This document shows positions 33,460 to 42,293 of a DNA stretch of 64,000 nucleotides, in pieces. Position 1 is the stretch's first letter, and every line of letters starts with the position of its first letter. Location of the stretch: the NCBI RefSeq assembly GCF_009193175.1, contig NZ_VUKE01000009.1, positions 106,942 through 170,941 on the forward strand, written 5' to 3'. The position numbers were made by a program, and so were the translations under genes. The notes below the pieces were generated by a model. The model saw only the letters and a list, made by a program, of their open reading frames with translations. It ran no database searches and was not told the origin of the DNA. Origin of the DNA: Georgenia ruanii (lineage in GTDB: Bacteria; Actinomycetota; Actinomycetes; Actinomycetales; Actinomycetaceae).

Positions 33460-33487
33460 GACCGCGCCAGTTCCACCTGGCGCGGTC
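33460..33487. terminator. Hairpin terminator between two LLM oxidoreductase genes
   Basis: An 11-bp perfect stem GACCGCGCCAG / CTGGCGCGGTC with the 6-base loop TTCCAC, 52 bases after the first LLM stop codon. Confidence 0.6.
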
Positions 33488-33538
33488 ACCGCGGCGTGCA
33501 GCGGCGTGCCAGGGCTGCAGCTCCGGCATGATCGGCGC

Positions 33539-34591
33539 ATGGACGACGCCGTCGCACCGCTGAAGCTGGGCTTCTCCCTCGGGTACTGGTCCGCCGGGCC
33601 CCCGCCGGGCGCCGCCGAGGCGGTGGCCGCCGCCGACGACCTCGCCCTGGACTCGGTGTGGACGGCCGAGGCCTACGGCTCCGACGCCCTCACCCCGTTG
33701 GCCTGGTGGGGGGCGCGGACCCGGCGGGTGCGCCTGGGCACCGCCGTCGCCCAGATGTCCGCGCGCACCCCGGCCGCGACGGCGATGGCGGCCCTGACCC
33801 TCGACCACCTCAGCGGCGGCCGGTTCGTCCTCGGCCTCGGGGCCTCGGGCCCCCAGGTGGTCGAGGGCTGGTACGGCCAGCCCTACCCCCGCCCGCTGGC
33901 CCGCACGCGCGAGTACGTCGACGTGGTGCGCCAGGTGCTACGCCGGGAGGCGCCGGTGCGGTACGACGGCGCCTTCTACCAGCTCCCGCTGGCCGGCGGC
34001 ACCGGGCAGGGCAAGGCGCTGCGCTCCACGGTGCACCCGCGGCGTGCGCACCTGCCCGTCCACCTGGCCGCGGAGGGCCCGAAGAACATCGCCCTGGCCG
34101 CCGAGATCGCCGACGGGTGGCTGCCGACCTTCTGCTCGCCCCGGCTCGACGCGGTCTACGCCGAGCGGCTGGCGGAGGGCTTCACGCACCGTTCGCGGGC
34201 GCTGCCGCCGCCGTCGGACTTTGAGGTGTGCGCGGGCGTCCCGGTGGCGTTGGGCGCCGACGTCGAGGAGGCGGCCGACCGGCTCCGCCCGCACCTGGCC
34301 CTGTACATCGGCGGCATGGGGTCGACGACGGCGAACTTCCACCGGGAGGCCATCGAGCGGCTCGGCCACGACGCCGCGTGCGCGGAGGTCGCCCGGCGGT
34401 GGGCGGCCGGGGACCGGGCCGGGGCGGCGGCCGCCGTGCCGACGGGACTGGTCCTCGACGTCGCCCTCGCGGGCAACCCGGCCCAGCTGCGCGAGCAGCT
34501 GCGCGCCTGGCAGCGCAGCGTCGTCAGCACGCTCATCGTCCAGACCGACCCCCGGGCGCTGCCCGCCGTGGTCGCCGCCCTGCGCGGCTGA
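33539..34591 (+). CDS. LLM class F420-dependent oxidoreductase
   Basis: A 350-residue luciferase-like barrel protein; SVWTAEAYGSDALTPLAWWG, SGGRFVLGLGASGPQVVEGW and LPVHLAAEGPKNIALAAEIA match the F420-dependent LLM family, including the mer-like GASGPQV. Longer than its neighbour because of a C-terminal helical extension. The ATG at 33539 lies six bases after CATGAT, a one-mismatch -10, so it may be leaderless. Substrate unknown. Confidence 0.9.
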   Translation: MDDAVAPLKLGFSLGYWSAGPPPGAAEAVAAADDLALDSVWTAEAYGSDALTPLAWWGARTRRVRLGTAVAQMSARTPAATAMAALTLDHLSGGRFVLGLGASGPQVVEGWYGQPYPRPLARTREYVDVVRQVLRREAPVRYDGAFYQLPLAGGTGQGKALRSTVHPRRAHLPVHLAAEGPKNIALAAEIADGWLPTFCSPRLDAVYAERLAEGFTHRSRALPPPSDFEVCAGVPVALGADVEEAADRLRPHLALYIGGMGSTTANFHREAIERLGHDAACAEVARRWAAGDRAGAAAAVPTGLVLDVALAGNPAQLREQLRAWQRSVVSTLIVQTDPRALPAVVAALRG

Positions 34592-34592
34592 A

Positions 34593-34682
34593 CCCGCGCC
34601 GGGGCCGAGACTGCCGTCGCGGCCCGCGCCGGGCCCGCCACCGCCGTCGCGGCCCGCGCCGGGGCCGGGACTGCCGTCCTCG
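34593..34682. repeat. Three 30-bp tandem repeats
   Basis: Units beginning CCCGCGCCGGG at 34593, 34623 and 34653, each ending GCCGTCGCGG or a close variant. They fill the gap between the second LLM gene and the GyrI-like gene. Confidence 0.7.
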
Positions 34683-34772
34683 GATCCCCCTGGCCGCGGG
34701 GCGGCGGGGCCACCGCCCCTGGACCCCGCCCCGCAGCGGGTGCACCATCGGCGGCAAAGGGAGGGAGCGACG

Positions 34773-35252
34773 ATGAACGACATCCATCTGATCGATCTTC
34801 AGGAGCAGCCCGTCGTCGGGGTGCGTCAGCGGGTCCGCATGGAGGACATCAAGAACCTCTTCGACACGGCCTTCGAGAAGGTGCTGGAGGGCATCCGGGC
34901 GGCCGGCGCGGCCCCGGCCGGCGCCCCCTACGCCAGGTACTTCGGCCGGCCCGAGGAGACGGTCGACGTCGAGATCGGCTTCCCGGTCCAGGAGCCCTTC
35001 CCGGCGACCGGCGACCTCGTCGTCAGCACGCTGCCTGCGGCCCGCGCGGCGGAGGTCATCCACGCCGGCCCCTACGACACCCTGCCGGACACCTACCGGG
35101 CGATGGAGCAGTGGATCGCGGAGCACCAGCTGCAGATGCTCGAGGAGTCGTGGGAGATCTACGAGGCCGGCCCGGTGTCCGACCCGGACCCGGCCACCTG
35201 GCGCACCCGCATCCTCTTCCCGGTCAGCGGCCCGCAGGTCAAGCCTGCGTAG
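34773..35252 (+). CDS. GyrI-like small-molecule-binding protein
   Basis: A 159-residue protein of the GyrI-like/AraC effector-binding fold (SHS2 pair): VVGVRQRVRMEDIKNLFDTA, then PEETVDVEIGFPVQ, AARAAEVIHAGPYDTLPDTY and a C-terminal SWEIYEAGPVSDP strand. Stand-alone members bind or hydrolyse small hydrophobic toxins. ATG at 34773 with GGGAGGGAG upstream. Convergent with the VOC gene, 6 bases between stops. Confidence 0.85.
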   Translation: MNDIHLIDLQEQPVVGVRQRVRMEDIKNLFDTAFEKVLEGIRAAGAAPAGAPYARYFGRPEETVDVEIGFPVQEPFPATGDLVVSTLPAARAAEVIHAGPYDTLPDTYRAMEQWIAEHQLQMLEESWEIYEAGPVSDPDPATWRTRILFPVSGPQVKPA

Positions 35253-35258
35253 CCCGCG

Positions 35259-35627
35259 CTAGCGCGTGTCGCCCGGCGGGGGCTGGTAGAGCCCGAACGG
35301 CGAGCCCTGGTCGTCGCGGCACAGGGTGAAGCGGCCGTAGCGCGCCCGGGTCTCAGCGCCGCCGTCGACGTCCAGGCCCTCGACGGAGCCGCCCAGCTCG
35401 CGCACCCGCGCCACCGCGGCGGCGAGGTCGTCGACCCGGAAGAAGAGGTAGGGGGCGGAGCCGGCGTCGCCGCCGTGGATCCCGCCGGGGATGTTGGGCG
35501 TCTCGATCATCAGGCCCCGGCCCGAGGGGCCGGGGCTGAAGCTCCACCCGAAGAGCGCCGCGTAGAACGCCCTGCCGCGCTCCGCGTCGCCCACGCCGAG
35601 CTCGAAGAACGCCACCTCACCGGACAT
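35259..35627 (-). CDS. VOC family protein
   Basis: A 122-residue vicinal-oxygen-chelate (glyoxalase/bleomycin resistance fold) protein with two beta-alpha-beta-beta-beta modules: FFELGVGDAERGRAFYAALF, GWSF, then YLFFRVDDLAAAVARVRELG and FTLCRDDQGSPFGLYQ. Of the usual metal ligands an early Glu (FFEL) and a late position near FGLY are present; the enzyme activity is unknown. ATG at 35627. Confidence 0.85.
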   Translation of the reverse strand: MSGEVAFFELGVGDAERGRAFYAALFGWSFSPGPSGRGLMIETPNIPGGIHGGDAGSAPYLFFRVDDLAAAVARVRELGGSVEGLDVDGGAETRARYGRFTLCRDDQGSPFGLYQPPPGDTR

Positions 35628-35796
35628 CGTCGTCTCCGTTCGCCGCTGCCCGCACGGTACGAAACCCCGCGCGGGCGCGGCAACACCCGCTCCTGCCGAT
35701 GCTGCCGGGACACCGCGCCGAACACCTCCGCGCGGGCGTGGGGGCTTCCCATGGACGGCCACGCCGCGCGCGCCGCACCCCCGGCGCTGGCGCGGC

Positions 35797-36420
35797 TCAG
35801 GACGGCGCCGGCCACCGCACGGTCGTGACGACGGCGACGACGCTCGGCCGGGCGGGGGTCGAGCTGAACCCGAACCGGGTGGGCGGGCGCACGGGGCGCA
35901 GCCCGCCCAGGTCGGCGCCGTCCCAGCGCACGCGAGCGGCGACGACGCGGCGGACGTCCCGGGCGCCGTACCACTCCAGCCGCCCGCCGCCGGCCGAGCC
36001 GACAGTGCGTACTCCGGGCAGCAGGACGCGGGCGATCGCCCCGGTCGCCCGGGCCCACGCGAGGCTCGCCGCCAGCGGGGCGGGGACGAGGCGCAGCAGG
36101 TGCCCCAGGGGCGTACGGCGGCCGACGACGACGCGCAGCTCCAGGTGGCCGGCCGTGACGTGCCAGCGGGGCCCGGCGCGCCGCACGGCCACGGGCACGA
36201 GCACCACCTCGTCGAACTGGTAGGTCGCCCCGACGAACTCGGCCACCTCGGCGGAGGGGGCCAGCAACAGGCGGTGCCCGTCCGGGCGCTCGACCATGAC
36301 GTCGGCGAACGGCCCCAACGGTGAGTGCGGCCAGAGCCCGAGCACCACCCGGGTGCCCTCGGCGGTGCCGAGTCCGGCGATGTGCCCGCGGAAGCGCCAC
36401 GACTCGGCGCGGTCCGTCAG
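35797..36420 (-). CDS. Unknown protein coupled to the PEBP gene
   Basis: About 207 residues of good coding character (RFRGHIAGLGTAEGTRVVLG, ADVMVERPDGHRLLLAPSAE, FVGATYQFDEVVLVPVAVR, RLEWYGARDVRRVV). I do not know the domain; similar proteins of unknown function occur in actinobacteria. The frame has no ATG, GTG or TTG near the apparent N-terminus. A CTG at 36420, overlapping the stop of the PEBP gene by 4 bp (CTGA), would give the full fold. A GTG at 36348 would drop the first strands. I place the start at the CTG, with doubt. Confidence 0.6.
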   Translation of the reverse strand: MTDRAESWRFRGHIAGLGTAEGTRVVLGLWPHSPLGPFADVMVERPDGHRLLLAPSAEVAEFVGATYQFDEVVLVPVAVRRAGPRWHVTAGHLELRVVVGRRTPLGHLLRLVPAPLAASLAWARATGAIARVLLPGVRTVGSAGGGRLEWYGARDVRRVVAARVRWDGADLGGLRPVRPPTRFGFSSTPARPSVVAVVTTVRWPAPS

Positions 36421-36872
36421 GATCTCCGGAACGTGGCCGTGAGCGAGGCGGCGCCGAGGGCCCGGGCCGTTGCCACACGGCTGACCTCGCCCGGGTCTGT
36501 CCCGGCAGGCACGGGCAGGTGCGCGGCGGGCAGCGCGTACACCGTGAAGACGTAGCGGTGCGGCTTGCCCGCCGGTGGGCACGGCCCGCCCCAGCCCGCC
36601 GCCCGGAAGGAGTTGCGGGTCTCGACGGCGCCGTCGGGCAGCGGGCCACCCTCCGGGATCCCGGCGGCGGCCGCCGGGATGTCGTAGACCGTCCAGTGCC
36701 ACCAGCCCCGCGGGGCGTCCGGGTCGTAGCAGGCGACGGCGAAACTCGCCGTCCCGGGCGGGACGCCGGTCCACGCCAGGTCGGGGCTGACGTTGGCGCC
36801 GCCGCAGTCGGGCCAGGCGTGCCGCCGGTCGATGGGCGCGCCGTCGGCCAGTGACGAGCTCCGCAGCTCCAT
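36417..36872 (-). CDS. YbhB/YbcL family PEBP-like protein
   Basis: A 151-residue phosphatidylethanolamine-binding/Raf-kinase-inhibitor-like protein. Family motifs: NVSPDLAWTGVPPGTASFAV, CYDPDAPRGWWHWTVYDIP and GWGGPCPPAGKPHRYVFTVYAL, which form the ligand pocket. Ligand unknown. No signal peptide. Leaderless start: TACGCT, six bases, ATG. It overlaps the downstream unknown gene. Confidence 0.9.
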   Translation of the reverse strand: MELRSSSLADGAPIDRRHAWPDCGGANVSPDLAWTGVPPGTASFAVACYDPDAPRGWWHWTVYDIPAAAAGIPEGGPLPDGAVETRNSFRAAGWGGPCPPAGKPHRYVFTVYALPAAHLPVPAGTDPGEVSRVATARALGAASLTATFRRS

Positions 36873-36878
36873 GTCCCG

Positions 36879-36884
36879 AGCGTA
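36879..36884 (-). promoter_or_regulatory. -10 element TACGCT, leaderless start at 36872
   Basis: Minus-strand TACGCT plus six bases, then the ATG of the PEBP gene. Confidence 0.6.
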
Positions 36885-36919
36885 GGCGTCTCCGCGTGCG
36901 GGCAGAGCCCGTCGTCCTG

Positions 36920-38239
36920 CTAGGCGGCCACACGGGGCTCGGGCAGGACCCAGACCCCGTCGCGCGGGCGCAGCGTCAGGAGCGGGTCGAGCGTGAGCCG
37001 GCGGGCGGGGACGTCACCGAGCCGCCACCGCGCGAGGATCGTCGCCAGCGTCAGGACGCCTTCGGTCCAGGCGAAGGCCGCACCGATGCACTGGCGTGTG
37101 CCGCCACCGAACGGGAAGAAGGCGAACCTCGGCCGGTCGGGGGCGGGGGGCAAGAAGCGGCCCGGGTCGAAGCTGTCGGGCTCCGGCCACCACCGCGGGT
37201 CTCGATGGACCACCCACTGGGAGGCGAGGAGCACGGTGCCGGCGGGGACCTCGACGTCACCCACCTGGGTCGGGACCTGGGCCTGCCGGCCCATGGCCCA
37301 GGACGGCGGGTACAGCCGCAGCGCCTCCGACAGGGTGGCCCGGGTGAGCGGCAACCGCTCCAGGTCCTCGACCGACGGTTGCCCGCCCACGCCACAGACC
37401 TCGAGCACCTCCGCGGCGACGCGGTCCTGGACCGACGGGTGGGTGGCCAGCAGGTGGCCGGCGAAGGCCAGGGCGTTCGCGGTGGTCTCGTGCCCGGCGA
37501 GCAGCATCGTGACCACCTGGTCGCGCGCGTGCCGGCGGTCGGTGCCCTCGAGCAGCACGGACAGCAGGTCATCGCCGGTGCCGGGGTGCTCCGCGCGCTC
37601 GGCGACGAGCCGGGCGGTGAGGGTGTCGAGCGCCGCGGTGCCGCGGCGGACCCGCCGTCGGCCGGGCGGCAGGCGCAGCAGCACCCCGGCCATGGGCAGC
37701 GTGAGGAGCCCGTACGCCGACAGCACGTCGCGCAGCGCGCCGGAGACCAGCGCCACGTCGTCGTCGAGGCGGGTCCCGAACAGCGTGCGGCCCGCGACCG
37801 TCAGCGTGGTGCGGACCGTCTCGGCATGCAGGTCCAGGGCGCGCCCGGGCGCCCAGGACGCGGTCCTGTCGGCGGCGACGTCCAGCATCTCGTGCGCATA
37901 TCGCGCGACGCGTTGCCGGCTGAAGGCGGTCTGCAGCAGGCGCCGGTCGTGCCGGTGGGCCTCGCCCTCGCTGGTGAGCAGGCCGTCGCCGAGCATCACC
38001 CGCGCCCGTTGCAGCACCGGGCCCTTGGTCACCTCGTGCTGCTTGACCGTGAGCAGCTCCCGCACGGCCTCGGGGTGCGAGAGCAGCACGAGCGCGGCCG
38101 GGCCGACGCGGAAGGCGACGGCGTCACCGTGCTCCTGCGCGCACATGGTGAGGAAGGCCAACCGGTCCCGGCGGAACTGCAGCGCGTTGCCGACCAGCGG
38201 CGCCGGTGCCGGTCCGGGGAGCTCCTCCACCGTCCGCAC
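36920..38239 (-). CDS. Cytochrome P450
   Basis: A 439-residue soluble P450. I-helix oxygen-binding AGHETT (about residue 247), K-helix ExxR in SEALRLYPP, the meander PDSFDPGRFL, and the heme-Cys loop FPFGGGTRQCIG (about 383) are all present. It resembles self-standing bacterial P450s of the fatty-acid/terpenoid type. Redox partners are not in the window. Leaderless GTG start. It may belong with neither neighbour. Confidence 0.94.
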   Translation of the reverse strand: MRTVEELPGPAPAPLVGNALQFRRDRLAFLTMCAQEHGDAVAFRVGPAALVLLSHPEAVRELLTVKQHEVTKGPVLQRARVMLGDGLLTSEGEAHRHDRRLLQTAFSRQRVARYAHEMLDVAADRTASWAPGRALDLHAETVRTTLTVAGRTLFGTRLDDDVALVSGALRDVLSAYGLLTLPMAGVLLRLPPGRRRVRRGTAALDTLTARLVAERAEHPGTGDDLLSVLLEGTDRRHARDQVVTMLLAGHETTANALAFAGHLLATHPSVQDRVAAEVLEVCGVGGQPSVEDLERLPLTRATLSEALRLYPPSWAMGRQAQVPTQVGDVEVPAGTVLLASQWVVHRDPRWWPEPDSFDPGRFLPPAPDRPRFAFFPFGGGTRQCIGAAFAWTEGVLTLATILARWRLGDVPARRLTLDPLLTLRPRDGVWVLPEPRVAA

Positions 38240-38245
38240 GCCGCC

Positions 38246-38251
38246 ACGGTA
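38246..38251 (-). promoter_or_regulatory. -10 element TACCGT, leaderless start at 38239
   Basis: Minus-strand TACCGT, six bases, then the GTG of the P450 gene; no ribosome binding site. Confidence 0.6.
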
Positions 38252-38321
38252 ACCCCGACGGCGCCGTCGGGCAGCCGTCCACGTCCGGGATACCGGTGGC
38301 AGAGTCAGCGCGGAGGCGGGC

Positions 38322-40010
38322 TCACACGCGGAACTGGTGGACGCGGGCGCGCAGGTCCGCCGACATGCGGGCGAGCTCCCCGACGGCGCCGTCCATCTGG
38401 GCCGCGATCCGGCTGTTCGCGTCCGCCGCCTGGGCCATGGTCGAGACGTTGCTGGCGATCTCCCCGGCCCCGGTGGCGGCCTCCGCCACGCCGCGGGCCA
38501 TCGCGCCGGTGGTGCCGGTCTGCTGCTCGACCGCCGCGGCGATGGTCATCTGATAAGCGTTGATCTGGTTGACGATCGAGGAGATCTCCTCGATGGCGGC
38601 GACGGTGCCGTCGGTGTCCGCCTGGATCGCCTCGACCCGGCGGGCGATGCCCTCCATCGCGCGGGCGGTCTGCTGGGCGAGGTCCTTGACCTCCCCCGCC
38701 ACCACCGCGAACCCCTTGCCGGCCTCACCGGCGCGGGCGGCCTCGATGCTCGCGTTGAGCGCCAGGAGGTTCGTCTGCTCGGCGACGGCGGTGATGAGCC
38801 GGACGACCTCGCCGATCTCGCGGGAGGAGGTCCCCAGCTTCGCGACCCGCTCGCCGGTCCTGGCCGCCACGTCGGTGGCGTGCTCCGCGACCCGCGCCGC
38901 CTCGCCGGCGTTGTGGGCGATCTCCTGGATCGATGACCCCATCTCCTCGGCGCCGACGGCGACGCCCCGCACGTTCTGGGACACCTGGGCCGCAGCCGCC
39001 GCGGCAGCGGCGGACTGCGCGGACGTCTGCTCCAGGCCGGCGGACATCTGCTTACCGCTCGCGGCGAGCTCGTCCGCCGCCGCGGCGACTACCCGCGCGG
39101 CCCCTGCCACCTCGCCGACGAGCACGCGCAGGTTGGCCAGCGCGGTGTCCACCGCGACCGCCATCTGCCCGATCTCGTCGCGGTCCGCGATGGCGGTGGC
39201 GCCGGTGAGGTCGCCGGACGCCAGCGCCTCGGCGACGCTCCTGACCACGTTGAGCCGCCTGCTCACCCGGCGCGCCACCCACACGCCGACGGCGACCGCC
39301 GCGACGGTGCCCACCAGCGCGACCGCGACGACGGCCCAGCGCACCGTGGCGCTGACGGCCTCCGCGCGCTCCTTGCTCGCGAGGGACCCCTGCAGCTGCA
39401 GCTCGATGACCTGGTCGATGCTCCCGGTGATCGACCGCTGCAGGTCCTCCAGCTCGCCCTCCCCGAGCGCCGTCGCCTGCTCTTGTCGACCGGCGTCCAC
39501 GAGGGCGTCGATCCGCGGCAGGAGCTGTCGGTACGCCGCGACGTCCGCGAGGAGGCGGTGCAGAGGGACGCGCTGCTCGGGGGAAGCGTGGTGGTGGAGG
39601 AGCTCCTGGGCGCGCGTGAGGACATCGCCCAGGCCGGCGTCGGCGGACTGGCGCATCCGCGCCTTGGCCTCGGGGTCCGGGGCGAGCGTGGCGCTGATGG
39701 CGTCGTAGTTCGCCAGGGCGAACTCGGACTTGAGGTCCGCGGCGAGCGCGGTGGCGGCGACGTCGTGCGTGTAGAGCTTCTCCACGGTCGCGTCGAGGTG
39801 GCTGACGCCGACGGTGCCGACGACCGTGACACCGGCCGTGACGGCGGTGGCGATGGCGAGCATCGCGAGGATCTTCGTGGTGACCTTGAGGTCCTTGAGC
39901 GTCCGGCGCCTGCGCGGCCGGGCGGCGGGCCTGTCCCCGGGCGTCCCCTCGGCGGGCGGACGGCCGGACCGCCGCGCACGCGCGGGGTGCATCAGGGTCG
40001 CGGTCATCAT
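38322..40010 (-). CDS. Methyl-accepting chemotaxis protein
   Basis: A 562-residue receptor: a long basic cytoplasmic N-terminus, TM1 about 47-68, a four-helix-bundle ligand domain (about 70-222), TM2 about 225-245, HAMP, then the MA signalling domain with the conserved hairpin tip [20 protein letters not shown] followed by [14 protein letters not shown]. It would signal to CheA-CheW and control motility, but no che or flagellar genes are here. AAGGAG precedes ATG ATG (40010 or 40007). A hairpin lies between promoter region and start. Confidence 0.94.
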   Translation of the reverse strand: MMTATLMHPARARRSGRPPAEGTPGDRPAARPRRRRTLKDLKVTTKILAMLAIATAVTAGVTVVGTVGVSHLDATVEKLYTHDVAATALAADLKSEFALANYDAISATLAPDPEAKARMRQSADAGLGDVLTRAQELLHHHASPEQRVPLHRLLADVAAYRQLLPRIDALVDAGRQEQATALGEGELEDLQRSITGSIDQVIELQLQGSLASKERAEAVSATVRWAVVAVALVGTVAAVAVGVWVARRVSRRLNVVRSVAEALASGDLTGATAIADRDEIGQMAVAVDTALANLRVLVGEVAGAARVVAAAADELAASGKQMSAGLEQTSAQSAAAAAAAAQVSQNVRGVAVGAEEMGSSIQEIAHNAGEAARVAEHATDVAARTGERVAKLGTSSREIGEVVRLITAVAEQTNLLALNASIEAARAGEAGKGFAVVAGEVKDLAQQTARAMEGIARRVEAIQADTDGTVAAIEEISSIVNQINAYQMTIAAAVEQQTGTTGAMARGVAEAATGAGEIASNVSTMAQAADANSRIAAQMDGAVGELARMSADLRARVHQFRV

Positions 40011-40227
40011 TGACTCCTTGGACGGTCACGGGCGCCGGCTGCTCCGAGGACCAGCCGCCTTGCTCCCGATATGTTCGGCATCACGTGTCCCCGTGTGACC
40101 ATTCCACCGCAAGTTCCGGACGACACAGGCCTCATCCGCGCGCCTCCCCGACGCCCCCGGCCCATTCGCCAGCACGGCGCGCCGGATCCCGGGACCATGA
40201 GGGCTCTCTCAGGAGAAGGGAGCGGCG

Positions 40228-40983
40228 ATGATCCCCGGCGAGCCAGCGGTGATGTCGTGGCAGAGCGCTTCCCGTGCGCGGCTCGCGGCGGTCCTACGTG
40301 TCGTGGCCGTGGTCCTGCTCGCGACCTCGACCGTGACGGGTCTGCAGGCGGCGTGGTCCCGCTGGGCGGTGTGCTACGTGGATGCCGACCCGCCGCTGGG
40401 CGGACTGCCCGACGACCGAGCCGCGGCGTGCGAGGCGCTCCAGGACCACCGGTACGACAACACCCTTCCCACCGACCCGTGGGCGCCCATCGCCGACGCC
40501 GCGCAGCGCGAGGGGGTGAGCTACCTCGCGCTGGGGCTCGCGGTGGTGCTCGTCGCCGTCACCGTCCGTGACCGTCGGCTCGTCCGGGCCGTCGGCGCGG
40601 CCGTCGGCGTCATGTGGCTGGCCCTCGCCGTTCCGACGCTGCGCAGCGGGCTGGCCGGCGAGCCGGTCGGGTCCGACCTGCCCGCCGGTGTGGCACCCCT
40701 GGCCTTCGTCATGCCCTTCATCACGCTGACCCTTGCTGCCTTTGCCGCGGCTCGCGGCACCCGCGACGGTCGGCTCGAAGGGTTGTTCTGGGTGACGATG
40801 ACGGCGGCGCAACCCCTCCCCGAATTCTTCGTCACGCAGATGCTGTGGTCGTCCTACGACAGCTCACCGCTCGCCGGATTCGTCAGGTGTGTAGCCGTCG
40901 TCGGCGCAGGGTTGGCCGTCGCCGCCACGCTGCTCCCGGCGTCCAGGCGACCGGCCCTGGTGCGCCGTCGGGCGCACGGATGA
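40228..40983 (+). CDS. Unknown multi-spanning membrane protein
   Basis: A 251-residue protein with about six hydrophobic helices (LRVVAVVLLATSTVTG, SYLALGLAVVLVAVTV, VGVMWLALAVPTLRSG, LAFVMPFITLTLAAFAAA, GLFWVTMTAAQPLPEFF, VAVVGAGLAVAATLL). Between helices 1 and 2 a loop holds two cysteines (AVCYVDADPP and AAACEALQ) that could form a disulfide outside the cell. No family recognised. Ends 80 bp before a long hairpin terminator. Confidence 0.7.
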   Translation: MIPGEPAVMSWQSASRARLAAVLRVVAVVLLATSTVTGLQAAWSRWAVCYVDADPPLGGLPDDRAAACEALQDHRYDNTLPTDPWAPIADAAQREGVSYLALGLAVVLVAVTVRDRRLVRAVGAAVGVMWLALAVPTLRSGLAGEPVGSDLPAGVAPLAFVMPFITLTLAAFAAARGTRDGRLEGLFWVTMTAAQPLPEFFVTQMLWSSYDSSPLAGFVRCVAVVGAGLAVAATLLPASRRPALVRRRAHG

Positions 40984-41064
40984 CCGTCCCCCCGAAGCGA
41001 CGGTCGCGAGAGCCGGCCTCGCCAGCGCCGGACCACGTCCGACACCTCAGGACCGCGAGAGACA

Positions 41065-41100
41065 GACGTTGGCCACCCCGATGTCGGGGTGGCCAACGTC
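41065..41100. terminator. Bidirectional hairpin terminator
   Basis: A 17-bp perfect inverted repeat, GACGTTGGCCACCCCGA and its complement, separated by only two bases (in practice a 6-base loop). It lies between the ends of the unknown membrane protein gene and nrdF. Confidence 0.8.
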
Positions 41101-41122
41101 CGTGAGGATGGATGGGGCGTGG

Positions 41123-42213
<1,091 letters not shown>

Positions 42214-42216
<3 letters not shown>

Positions 42217-42247
42217 CGACGGCGGGAGCGGGCTCCCGCCGTCGTCC
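42214..42247. terminator. Long hairpin between nrdE and nrdF
   Basis: A 16-bp perfect stem GGACGACGGCGGGAGC and complement with only two bases between arms. Second of two hairpins downstream of nrdE. Confidence 0.6.
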
Positions 42248-42255
42248 GACCTCGT

Positions 42256-42285
42256 GGGGCGGGCCGGCCGGGACCGGCCCGCCCC
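42256..42285. terminator. Hairpin just downstream of nrdE
   Basis: A 12-bp stem GGGGCGGGCCGG / CCGGCCCGCCCC with a 6-base loop, 8 bases beyond the nrdE stop codon; probably terminates or attenuates nrdHIE transcription before nrdF. Confidence 0.65.
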
Positions 42286-42293
42286 GCGTGAGG

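Noticed and set aside
40011..40227. c-di-GMP riboswitch or flagellar sigma promoter before the chemotaxis receptor
   Set aside because: The GEMM core and a TAAA-N15-GCCGATAA element are missing; only a loose GCCGAACA match is seen.
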